From Eretmocerus hayati (Eukaryota > Arthropoda > Insecta > Hymenoptera > Aphelinidae): 64,000 nt of DNA. Below, piece by piece: positions 43,811-54,024 of the stretch. The DNA is taken from positions 77,180,748-77,244,747 of the forward strand of contig CM056742.1 in NCBI GenBank assembly GCA_029851415.1. Reading direction: 5' to 3'. Below the pieces are notes generated by a model. It was not told where the DNA came from. It did no database searches and was given only the letters and a program-made list of their open reading frames with translations. Position 1 is the stretch's first letter. Each line of letters opens with the position of its first letter. Both the position numbers and the translations under genes were made by a program.

Positions 43811-45414
43811 CAGATCTTTTGAACAGTGTAATCTGGTTTTTATACATTTGTCAGTGAAAAGATCAATGAGACATCGAAAAGATCATTCAAGATCGATGAG
43901 ACCAAAGTTCAACTTGTATATTAACCATCAAGGACGAAAAAATCTACCAAAATCACTTATGAGATTATTGATGGGTCTCCAGTCGCCATATTTTAGGCAT
44001 AGGGCACTTACGGATAGGTCTTACAATTGCATGTTTCCACAGAGTAGAATATTCACCCGATTGTAGCGAGCAGTCAAAGATATGTGCGAGAATTGGCACA
44101 ATAGTTGGTAAACATTCTTTCAAAAACCTAATGGGAATGTCTTCCGGGCCACGCGCATTTGTTCGCGTAGAGTGAATCGCTTTCAGAATAGCCTCCATTT
44201 CCACATACTTAAGGTAAATTTGGTTATCTGTCGAGATTTGGACAGTTGGACGTGAGTCTACTAGGAGGACTGGGTTGGACTCACCCACAAAAAATTCATT
44301 CAGAGCGTTCAGGTCGGGTAGTAAGGATGGCGCTTCCTTGGAACGAGACTTAACACCGAGTTCATCAACAATTCTCCACATATCTCTCGCATTGCTTGTT
44401 CGTGAGATTTTGTTCTTATAGTACAGTGACCTTTCCTCTCTGCCTGCTTTTTGCACATCATTTCTTAATTCATTGTAGATCCTTTTGTCAGCAGGGCTCC
44501 TAGATTTCTTCCATTTGCTCCGAGCTCGATTGCGCGATCTCTTAAGTTCTTTCAAACTATCACTAATTTGCGGAATGAATTTCGGCTTAAGAGTGAGAAT
44601 TCTGTATGGTGCGTGGCGATCACAGAGAGCATCTAAAGTGTTCGTGAAGAATTCCACTTTAGCATCTAATCCGATGAGTTGGTGGATTATGTTCCAATTG
44701 GTATTTGAAAGATCAGCATGAAATTGTTCAGAATCAAACTGTCTGAAATCTCTACGAATCAAAGGGGCCGGAGAACTCTGCTCTACTTCAAATGAAAATT
44801 CTGCAAGGAGAAAGTCATGTTCCGAGATTTCAGGATACCTGAATTGTTGGTACATCGAAACTTTGCTTGTATCTGAAGAGCATATATAGTCTATCTAAGA
44901 TCCTCTACCTATGTGATGAGTCGTGTCGAATGGGATGACCATCAAGTTGAGTGTTCCCAACGACCTTGCAAGTATCTTCCTTCTCGACAGCGTGCTACGC
45001 CAGTCGATATTCAAGTCACCGGCCAAAAGAAGGTGATCAAATGAATAGTTACAGTTGAGCAGGGCCCCTTCGACATCTGACCAGAAACCACACTGAGGTG
45101 GGCTGTACACCACGCACAGAAGAACTCTCACGGTACTAGTCTCTAACGATATTAAAAAGAATTCAGGACGTAAATCTCTTGGCAAGGACGACTCTAAGAT
45201 GCGGACCCGAAGATCGTTATGAACAAATACAGCTACTCCCCCACCACTCTTGAACAACCGATCATTACGCAGAAGACTATAACGTGAATCATACCATGAT
45301 ACACTGAGAGCGAGAACGTGTAGTTGATAGCGGCTTATGATCGATCTGATATCGCTAAAGTGAGGATCGAGCGATTGAGCGTTGATGTGACCTATTCTCA
45401 ACATACATCCATTC

Positions 45415-46155
45415 TCAACCATAGTTTATAAAAGTTACCTTACGCTCAATGTTTCTACGCAAAATTGTACATTTGAACTTATCAGATGATGAGTGAGCAT
45501 GATGGGCCATTTTAGCATCAACACAGTTAACACAGTTCAGGACATTCTTAGATTTACAATTTTGACTCAGGTGCGCCCCCGCACAATGCCTACACCATGC
45601 TTCATGTACACAATTTTGTGCGTAGTGCCCAAATCTTGAGCATTTGAAGCATTGCGCTATATTAATATGGCCAGTTCCTCGACATCGCAGCCAGCTAATA
45701 TTAACTTCATCACGCCATAAAAGGGCTAGCCTGTGATCAGGAGAAGTTTGGTTTACACAAAATCTATGCTGCTTATCTTCGCGTACTGGATGAATGTAAA
45801 CTATTTTAATGTCATCGGCAGAGGCATCTGTCAGATTTTGATCAACAATACAGTGTTTGACTTCATCCTGTGACAGATTAGAAGGAACGTCATGGGTGAC
45901 AAGTCGCGGATTCCATTTTCGATCTCCCTTGAACTCCAATCCAGCTTCTACCATTTTAGGATTATTGCGAAAACAAGGAAAATTCAAACCTTTTCCCTCA
46001 ATTATCACAGTTCTTTCCGGGCCAAAGTTAACACGATTGATACGCAGTCGCATTTGTGCTGAGTTTACTATAGATTGCAGTTGTGAGTGCCATAACCCCA
46101 AAATTTTGGTTTTTATTCCTGATAATTCAAGATAGAATTGTCTATTAGTTTTCAC
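45415..46155 (-). CDS. LINE ORF1 Gag-like protein with CCHC knuckles (about 246 aa)
   Basis: RNA-binding ORF1 of the second LINE. Three cysteine knuckles follow one another in the C-terminal third: CFKCSRFGHYAQNC, CRHCAGAHLSQNC and CVNCVDAKMAHHAHSSS...C, as in Jockey-group ORF1. The upstream half has an RRM-like or Gag-pre-knuckle fold with VIIEGKGLNF and VKIVYIHPVRE-like strands. The frame begins just after a TAG without AUG, so the N-terminus is lost. It ends in TGA overlapping the ORF2 AUG, which fits coupled translation. Confidence 0.75.
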   Translation of the reverse strand: MKTNRQFYLELSGIKTKILGLWHSQLQSIVNSAQMRLRINRVNFGPERTVIIEGKGLNFPCFRNNPKMVEAGLEFKGDRKWNPRLVTHDVPSNLSQDEVKHCIVDQNLTDASADDIKIVYIHPVREDKQHRFCVNQTSPDHRLALLWRDEVNISWLRCRGTGHINIAQCFKCSRFGHYAQNCVHEAWCRHCAGAHLSQNCKSKNVLNCVNCVDAKMAHHAHSSSDKFKCTILRRNIERKVTFINYG

Positions 46156-46158
46156 CTA

Positions 46159-47074
46159 GTATTCAAATCTCCGCGCGCCTCTGAGTCGGTTTAGTAGCGA
46201 TCTTTTCGCCTTCTGACTGACGCGCAATGTAAATACTCGCACATGGGCGTGCTCATATATATGCACTAACACATAGGAATTTTGGAAAATTCCACGAGTT
46301 TCTATGAGGAATTTTTCATATAAAACTGTATGAAATGAAAAACTTTTTATACCATCATGAAGTTTATTTTCTGAGCTTTCCAGTACATATAAGCTTTCTT
46401 TGGAAACAATTGATTTTCCATTCGGATTTTATTTCACAATCTAATTTTGGCGATAATAAACGTACAATAACGTTTTCTCCCAATTTTCCCAACCGATTGT
46501 ACTCATTATATTTCTAAAAATTTGAATATACGTTAGATTTTCTTTGATATTTGAAGATAATGGCAATATTAGACACCTTGTGAATATTGAAAATATATTC
46601 TTGTAAAATTGAGTTTTACAACTTTTGGCTTTTTTATGTGAAAAGTAATATGATGACATTGGAGTAATAAGCAAGAGTACTAAAAATGTTGATTAATTTC
46701 CTGTGATTTTCGAGCATAGATGAATAGCCACGTTTTTCTGGAACATTCCAGAGAATTATCTTTTTGTTCACTACGATAAAATGAAAACGACTCTGTTCGA
46801 TTTGTGCATTGAATTTAATTGATTTTGGGATACAGAATCCAATGGTGTAGATGAATCATGTGAATATAATTGATTAAAACCTGATTTTCTACGGGATATG
46901 GGTTCTTTGAACGTTCCATCATCTATTAGAATATCTTCATATGATATAGATATACTGTACAGCCAGAGGACTGAGTATGAATAGAGGCTCATTACCCCCT
47001 TGCGGGGACCTTGTGCTTAGTCAGAATTCCAAGAGCTCTATCGAGACGAAGTCCTTTGGCTATTCAATATATAT
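46159..47074. other. AT-rich spacer, nothing recognised
   Basis: Short ORFs on both strands have no motif. No repeat was noticed. Confidence 0.35.
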
Positions 47075-48309
47075 GTTACGTACCAAACCCGAAATCGTAC
47101 ACTTCGCGAACGGTACAGCCGATTCTGTACCATTCGCGAATGGAACACCACCATTTGTACCGAGCCCGATATTCCGGGTTTGGTACAGCAGACTCTTGTA
47201 CCATTCGCGAACTGTACAGCCGCCTCGTACTGAGCTCCATTTCGAATTGCGCCATATGGCTCGGACCGTGTTCACAATTGAGAATTGTCTATAAATGATG
47301 ATTAGCGTTTAAAATGATATGTATTGACGAGTTCAGTCAAGAACAGGTAACGATCAAGCTTGCACAATGTATCCCGATAATACTATTCGTGATGAGTTCA
47401 ACTCAAAATTAGGCGAACATCCGATAATTGTAAGTTCATAAAAATTGAGACAGAATGACGAGACCTTGCGAGGCTAATTAGTGAAATTGAGAAGAAATCA
47501 TTCAAGACCTCTCTGGAATACTTACAGAAGATTGAAACAGTTTGACATATATATTGACTATTGGCGATATTCCTCGTCTAATCTTTTCAATGAAACTAGC
47601 ACTGTAAGAAGAAATTCTCAAAGTCGGTAAAAATCGTACTGAATTGCAACAAACCCCCTGACCTTGTAATGTTAATATTCAGACAATGAGACTGATTTCG
47701 AGGATTTCTTCGTACAGTGGGACGACGAAGTGAGATATCACATAGAAAGATCCGAAGTCTACGATATACTGATGAAGTTTATCAAATGAAGACAGATTCA
47801 CGATGAAACTGGGTTTGGCGATGTCCACAAGATGTATTATGTCATCAAAACAAGATACGCGAACATAACCCATGCAGTGATTCTAATGTTCATGAGAGTG
47901 ACTGTCACGTGTGTAAGAATATTCTGTTTCACTTTTTGTGAACTTACAACTATCGGATGTTCCAAGAACATCTAATTTTGTGTTGAACTCATCACGAATA
48001 GTATTATCGGGATCCAATGTGCAAGCTCAATCGTTACCTGTACTTGATTGAACTCGTCAATACATATCATTTCAAACGCTAATCATCATTTATAGACAAT
48101 TCTCATTTGTAAACACGATCCGAGCCATTTGACGCGATTCGAAATCGAGCTCGGTACAAGGCGGCTGTACAGTTCGCGAATGGTACAAGACTCTGCTGTA
48201 CCAAACCCGGAATATCGGGCTCGGTACAAATGGTGGTGTTCCATTCGCGAATGGTACAGAATGGGCTGTACCGTTCGCGAAGTGTACGATGTCGGGTTTG
48301 GTACGTAAC
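47075..48309. mobile_element. TIR element with TTCGCGAA boxes (1.2 kb)
   Basis: GTTACGTACCAAACCCG starts the element and its complement ends it. The arms, about 47075-47450 and 47935-48309, are complementary with scattered differences. Each arm has three TTCGCGAA palindromes (47103, 47133, 47204; 48173, 48244, 48274). The unpaired centre (47450-47935) has one 64-codon ORF without motif. TA-rich sequence flanks both ends. Confidence 0.75.
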
Positions 48310-48388
<79 letters not shown>

Positions 48389-48424
48389 GGTGGGTGTGGG
48401 TGTGTGTGTGTGTGTGTGTATTGA
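48310..48424 (+). repeat. (TA)n/(TG)n microsatellite with G-quadruplex motif
   Basis: About 24 bp of TA repeats, then about 45 bp of TG repeats, then GGGTGGGTGGGTGGG at 48380-48394 followed by TGTGGG. The last part meets the G3N1 quadruplex pattern. Confidence 0.9.
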
Positions 48425-48514
48425 ATGCTGGAATAAATGCTTTTTGGTTGAATATACATATATGTGTTTTACTGAGTACATCTCGATGAAGCTCCAAGAC
48501 GATCATTTAGAGAA

Positions 48515-48915
48515 TCGAAGGCTGAAGTCCCTTCGAACTTAGGATGAAAGTCTGATTTGACTATGCGACCTGTGTAACCTGTGTTCGTGGAGGCTGAAGT
48601 CCCTTCCCGTGCACAGGCACTTGGGTGAAGGCGAAATTGTTGATTCTTGTGTGGAGATGGGACTGTGCTGGAGTCCACACCTCATCTCTGGGTAAAACTC
48701 AACCCCCAAAAAATCTACTCGTGTGCCTGGGGTGGATGGGCTGGAGGCCCCATCTATACTTAAGCCACGTGTGGGAAACTATTTAAGAGATTTATTTTCC
48801 CTATCGAATTTTATTTCGACATGCTAAAGTGCTGAAGTCCACTTGGTGTGCAGGGATAAAATTTGATCCTATATTCGATCCGTACGTTTGCGTTGCGAGA
48901 GCTGAAGTCCTCTCG
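48515..48915. ncRNA. Array of six hairpins with a shared octamer loop
   Basis: Six stem-loops have loops CTGAAGTC (48522, 48594, 48832, 48902), CTGGAGTC (48668) or CTGGAGGC (48741). The stems differ in sequence but stay paired: TCGAAGG/CCTTCGA, GGAGG/CCTTCC (one GU), TGTG/CACA, GATGGG/CCCATC, AAGTG/CACTT and CGAGAG/CTCTCG. Loop starts are 72, 74, 73, 91 and 70 nt apart. This covariation points to selected RNA (or ssDNA) structure. The identity and strand are unknown. Confidence 0.6.
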
Positions 48916-49111
48916 TATACGTAAAATATGGCCGAATAAATCAACCCCAATCGATCCGCATATTCTGATCCTTATATCGATCCGAAAATATTACGGACAC
49001 CTCTATCGAGGTACCCATCCCTTATGATAAATTTTGATCACTGGCTCTCTCCCGAGATCCAGAGCCCATTGGTCACTCACACAGTGCGGTTTTCGTAGAC
49101 ACCGGGGTGGG

Positions 49112-49767
49112 TTAATGTGCTCCGGCCGGTTCTGTTGGACCAATAATAACGCGTTCAGATGATTGCATGATCATCGATTTTCTGGTTGGAGCAGCAGTAT
49201 TTTGCCGAGGCAGACTAGTAGGGGACTTGTGTGAATTCATTTTTAACGCGGTAGAGTATGCTGCGCTCAAGTTCGCCTGTGGCAATGTTTCGACAGATGC
49301 GATTTTATCGGACGCACGTTGGATGTCTACACGAGCTTGGTTGATAGCAACTTTACACTCAGACGCAAAATCGTTGACTGCGAGATTATTCAAAAATGCA
49401 TTAGTAATCTTATCATATGAGTCGCTCATTTCAAAAACAGATAAACGCATTGCCTTTCTGGCATCGGAGTCTTTGCCACTACTAAGGCACTCGAGTAACT
49501 GAGTGCGCTGAAGTTTATGCTATCTGTGATATGTCTTACTTCATCAGCTGGTAGTTGTTGTGAAGCTGGGAACGCTGTTGTGGTCTGCTTCTGTTGTATA
49601 GGAGCTGGGGATGAGCCCTCGGCAGCGATATCGGAATCGGCATTCTGCGAGCGCTTACGCAAAAGTCCAGCGTTGCCAAATAGCGGGGGGAACACAGCGC
49701 CATTTCCTTGACTTGAAACTCGACCGGTATCCTGCTCGATATTCATGACGAGATTCTCGCCGTTCAT
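49112..49767 (-). pseudogene. Unrecognised LINE-Gag-like ORF, frameshifted
   Basis: Two minus frames (49767-49426 and 49450-49112) overlap where the first ends and the second begins, so one slip joins them. The product has a Gln/Ser/Pro-rich N-terminus, then a charged helix (KITNAFLNNLAVNDFASECKVAINQARVDIQRA). It ends in basic and Pro-rich sequence. It resembles the variable N-terminal half of LINE ORF1 proteins in composition but has no diagnostic motif. Confidence 0.35.
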
Positions 49768-50109
49768 TGGCGGGTTTGAACTCGCAAGTCCCGCCTAAGT
49801 GAGCAAGCGAGGGATTCGTGGATAACCTCAAATGTTGTTACTTGGCAAATCTTTACTGTATCAGAGCAGCCTGGACCAATGCAGCAAAGATAAGACTGAT
49901 CATGGTACGGAACTGCAAGAGGCGTGCAGTAAAGGCCTGAGAAAACGGCCCTGAGGCCAATATATGCAGGAACAGAGAGTTCGGAATGAGAGCGTAGCAG
50001 AACGTAATGTATTCACTGTACTCACCAGTGCAGACTGTGACCCTACTGCATTTATAGATCATCATGAGACAAACATGTATTGAAGTATTGTATGGGCCGA
50101 TCCTATCGC

Positions 50110-50150
<41 letters not shown>
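49768..50150. other. Spacer ending in a (TA)n tract
   Basis: No gene. (TA)n covers about 50112-50147. Confidence 0.5.
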
Positions 50151-50159
50151 CCCCTAATA

Positions 50160-50480
50160 TATAGTAGTAAGAATGAGATTCCTCTGAATTCCCCTGAATT
50201 CCTCTGAATTCCCTTGAACTCCCCTGAATTCCCTTGACTGCCTTGAATGCCCAGGAGGGCCCCTGAGGGCCTCTGAGGTCCTTCGAGGTCCCTTGAGGGC
50301 CCCCGAGGGCCCCTGAGGGCCCCGAGTGCCTCTGACCAAATAACCTAAATTACGTTCCATATTTACCTTAGGGGCTAAGAGATTCCCCTGAGATCCCCTG
50401 AGGGCCTGTGAGGGCCCCTGAGGGCCTCCGAGGGCCTCCGAGGGCCCCTGAGGGCCCGTCAATTTTTCTGAGCCCCTGCA
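50160..50480 (-). repeat. GC-rich minisatellite built on CCCCTGAGGGC
   Basis: Many variants of CCCCTGAGGGC and CCCCTGAATTC follow one another with a period of about 10-11 bp. Read on the minus strand they give Gly/Pro/Ala/Arg-rich, collagen-like ORFs, a by-product of the repeat. Confidence 0.8.
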
Positions 50481-51950
50481 GGTCCCTTAGTCTTGTCAAT
50501 TTCCCTCTGCAGCCTTCTAGAAATGATCTCGTTCTCATCATCATTATTTTCCGTCTCATTATTCAATTATTACAACATTTAAAGTGAGCTTGGGTTACGA
50601 AGAAGATGTATATTTCTTCCAAAAAAATGTGAATTAGAAAAATTTTACAGTATATCCGAGAATCAAAAATCAATAACCAAAATCTTTGTGTGACGGAACA
50701 CTCTTCCACAACATGAACTTCATTCTCCAGAATCAAGTTCTCAATTTCCATCTTTTCACCACCTAACAATTTCAATTCATCTACAGTCTCCACTGTCACA
50801 TGTACGTTGAACCTGTAAAGACCACTCAATGAAATCAATTTCGAAACGATTCTTTCCACTCTTATCTGATTGATCAGAAAATTAACTCTTCTCTTGTAAG
50901 TCACCGCAAACTCCTAACTCCACTCCACGATCGTACGATTCAATTTGACCGTTTCCATCTTTCACAACAATGACATCAAGTTTGTGACGTATATTTGTGT
51001 ACACCCAGAATTACACTTTTATTCTTTTCATTCCTTTGAACGCATTGATCTTTCAGATAAACCTCTATCTCTGGAGAATCGACAAGATTTGTGTGAAAAT
51101 CGTGTCATATAGTCGAAACATCACCAATTCAACTCACTTATTGTTCCTTTTTTCGAAGGTATATCTTTAAATTTCATTTTGTTGTATATTCCAACGTCAT
51201 ATTCGCGATTCTCTTGTTTAATTCGATGATATTCTCGTTATGAGATGACAGAACAACTCTATTCGTAGAAATATCTCCAGTCATGTCTTTGAATATGGTT
51301 CTCCATACATCATCACTTATACACGTATACTCAATTTGATATGATGATTAATTTGCTAATATTATTCTCAATTTCGTTCAAAGTTAACCATTCTGTACGT
51401 ACCTCACTAATTCACTCCCATCGCCCTTTTTCTGGAACTCAGATTCGCGAAATACTTTGTCAACATACGCAACTATAGTTCTGTAATATCAATGTCATTA
51501 ACATCTCTAATCATAGATATACATATCAATTAACTGAATTACTAATTTTGTTTCATCTCCAATTTGGACTCTATTCTTCGAATAATTGAGTCCAGGAATT
51601 TTTCACATTCGCTGTGAATTCTCAAAATGAATATTCTCTGTTTCATGCAATGCTATTATTTCATCCAAACACTCAATTCCTGTAGATCGATCTGATTATT
51701 TTGAGCACTTGCCGTATTCTTCTCCAACCTTTTCTCTCGAACTGTTCGTTCAAACACCACAAGATTACCTGCTCCCTCAGTTCATATACTTGTATCGTTT
51801 TCCCCAACTCCAGATTTCACTCCATCTCAACGGAATTTGAGAACAATATACTTGAATTTCCAATCATATATGACAAGAATATCAAACATCAGATACCCCG
51901 TCCCAAACAACCTTTTCCGATCTCATCTGAACCATCGAATCTATTTTCAA
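50481..51950. other. AT-rich region with little signal
   Basis: A 113-codon minus ORF (50563-50904) has no motif. By position it could be remains of the same Helitron, but I cannot support that from sequence. Confidence 0.3.
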
Positions 51951-53170
51951 TAAACGAATTCTTCTGATCTCTTCACCGAGGAAGAGCAACGTAAAGCTGT
52001 CCATTGGAGAGAATTTGTCGTTTTATATAAATATCAACCTTATCTAAACTTCAAAGTGGAGACTTATTAATTGTCATTGCCAATACCGAGACCACAGGGA
52101 GCTGTTCCCTGTGAACTACAAACGGCAGGAAACACTCACCCTTGGTTAGTGTTAGCTTGGGTACGAAAACTATTGTCCCCATATTCTCCCCACTTATCAC
52201 TTCCGCTTCAATATCATGCTTGTACAATTACCCAATCTTTAATCGAACCCTATTACATGAACCCTTCGCCACTCTCAGATTCCGAATCATCAGATTCCAA
52301 ATCAACATCACAATAGCATTTACGTTCAAATCAAGTCCATGTGGAGTTAAACCGTCTCTAATTCTATTCAGAAACTCGGTTGAATATTTCAGATGAGTGT
52401 GCTCCTCGGTTTGATCTACACCTTTGTGAGTCGCATGATCAACGCTTAGTAAGATGAAGTCGGACCATCGAACATTTCCAAGATTTTCTTATTCAATTTT
52501 ATGATATTTTCTTCATGAGATGACAGAACAACTCTATTCGTAGCAATATCTTCATTGATGTCTTTGGATATGGGTTCTACGTACATCATTACTCTTCCGC
52601 TCAGGTCTCACTTCCACTTCATCAATTCTACCCTCACCTCTACCAGAAGGATGTTGGAAAAATCAGGTCCTTAGATCTCAAATTTTTAGTCAGCTTCATT
52701 ACATTAAACAATCGCCGTAAGGCTGACGATGTGATAGTTTCCTGGATTATAGAATGTCTATTCCCATTGGTCAAAACTGGCAGGATTTGTCTGAAATCCC
52801 CGCCTGAAATCACCAATATTCGACCAAAGGGTGAGTCATTGTAAAAAGCGTCACGGAGTGTTCTATCCACCACCTCCAACGCTTCTTTGGGAACCACTGA
52901 TGCTTCACCCGAGATGATAACACCTGCTTCTCTCAATTTCTTCTCATCGGCATCAGATTTCAGAAAAATACTCTCAATACTTTCTAGATCCAAGGGTATT
53001 CTGAAGTATCTATGACTTGTCATACCTTGTGGTGAAAAAAATCGACTCAATACTCGTCCACGCCATTGGCAGAATCTTCTTCTTTTGGGATAATAAATAT
53101 TAAATGAGAGACCTTTACAAGGAAGTTTTTCCACAATCTCCAGGACCATCAATGAAACTGACTAGACTTT
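51950..53170 (-). pseudogene. Helitron PIF1-like helicase remnant
   Basis: In minus-strand order: Walker A in GPGDCGKTS near 53140, a frame change, SHRYFRIPLD, a Walker B block where the usual W-D-E-A reads SGEA, AVDRTLRD-like EVVDRTLRD, and GGDFRQILPVL near 52760 (helicase motif III). The C-terminal PIF1 signature follows at about 52240-51970 (GENMGTIVFVPKL, LPVVSVLAMTINKS, GQLYVALPR), with stops between. Helitrons carry such a helicase fused to a Rep domain, which is not seen here. The order and motifs are clear and the copy is dead. Confidence 0.75.
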
Positions 53171-53330
53171 CATTACTTCTTAAGTTACTATGGATGGACT
53201 ATTGATTCTCCACTCCTTTAAATCAATAATCAGGAGTAGCGGGGGTTGGCGAGCGGAGCAAGCAGGGGGGCTTGCCCCCCCTAGTATATATATATACAGC
53301 GAATTCAACGGAGGAGTATATATTTTACTT
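53171..53330. other. Spacer with a GC hairpin
   Basis: GGGGGGCTTGCCCCCC near 53264 forms a tight hairpin in an AT-rich setting, similar to GGGGCGAAGCCCC near 31408. Confidence 0.5.
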
Positions 53331-53559
53331 AGTTGTTGTACGTCTAAGGTTAGAACTATTATCCGGAATTAATAGGTATTCACAAGTAACTAAAAACCCT
53401 TTGGGACAACTCCAAAAAGACGTCCATGGCACTTTGAGATTTGGAGGAATAGAATGGAGAAAAGAATTCACCGAGACCAGTTCACAAGGATTCTATCTCC
53501 CGGATAGAAATCACATTAGCAAGGGCCTAGGGTTCACCGAAAATTCATGACTATAACTT

Positions 53560-53995
53560 ACCACTTAGACCAATCTTTTCTATTATAAATTGCTCAACCT
53601 ATTCTTGAGCTATCGTCCTCCTCGATGGATTGAAATCTTGCATACGGAAACCAACATCTCAGATCAATAGTAGCTACGAATTGGAAGAAAGACTCAATAG
53701 CATTGATATCTCAGGCGACCACATTCTACTTTCATTAGATGTAATTTCGCTTGTCACGGACATTCGCTATATTTGATTTTAGTAAGTTTGCACGCGAGAT
53801 TCTCGGCAATCCACAACATATCACACATCCCGTTGGATAAAATACGAGGTTGTGTAAAGTTTTTGTTCGCTCATACCGTTTTTTAGTTCGATGGGAAATA
53901 TTACCAGCAAACTTCTGGTAGCCTTATGGACTCACCAATCTACCCTACTTTCGAGGAGATTCTTTGCACGTATTTGGAACACTTGAAAGAACATC
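53560..53995 (+). pseudogene. Penelope-like reverse transcriptase remnant
   Basis: Plus strand: SSYELEERLNSIDISGDHILLSLDVISL matches the strand-helix region before the first catalytic Asp of Penelope RT (SLDV.SLFT.I). A later segment in another frame (FDGKYYQQTSGSLMDSP near 53893) matches the F.F.G..Y.Q..G..MGSP block. Stops and slips lie between. The similarity ends where a foldback begins at 54025. Confidence 0.65.
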
Positions 53996-54024
53996 TCTGT
54001 AGAGTTTCAAGTCGATTTGTACAC

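Larger units (their letters stand above)
42859..43963 (-). mobile_element. 5'-truncated Penelope-like element with 9-bp target duplication
   Basis: ATTATTGAT occurs at 42850-42858 and again at 43964-43972, and the LINE RT frame is continuous across the site without the insert. The insert contains a GIY-YIG endonuclease ORF and a hammerhead core. Both edges carry inverted copies of a 35-bp piece (GTTCAA..., CATCGATCTTGAA), as seen in Penelope elements with an inverted 5' segment. Confidence 0.85.
41528..45422 (-). pseudogene. LINE ORF2: endonuclease and RT, interrupted
   Basis: ORF2 starts at AUG 45422, overlapping the end of ORF1 by 8 nt (ATGGTTGA). The APE endonuclease covers 45420-44900 (GHINAQSL, GGGVAVFVHN, LAGDLNIDW) and ends in a stop. 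The frame from 44855 continues to the RT N-terminus (ARGPEDIPIRF, then a GDWRPIN block after a slip near 43990). After the Penelope insertion RT resumes at 42849 (QSGF, then a stop in KK*HSTHTA, AIDFSQAFD), and 42553-41528 holds IPQGSRVGPPFF and YADDATFYYS near 42380. The catalytic motif is intact but several stops and slips make the copy dead. Confidence 0.78.
41222..46158 (-). mobile_element. Second Jockey/CR1-like LINE, split by a Penelope element
   Basis: Minus strand: ORF1 46155-45415, ORF2 45422 to 41528 with a 1.1-kb insertion (42859-43963), and a 3' UTR ending in (AATTC)n at about 41225-41240. The upstream end lacks an AUG before ORF1, so the copy is probably 5'-truncated at about 46158. 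A (TAA)-type microsatellite lies in the 3' UTR near 41398. Confidence 0.75.

Noticed and set aside
48086..48506. 130-codon ORFs rich in His-Thr
   Set aside because: Translation of the TG microsatellite and of the TIR arm.
50154..50559. Collagen-like ORFs
   Set aside because: Product of the GC-rich minisatellite. No signal peptide or Gly-X-Y regularity over the whole length.
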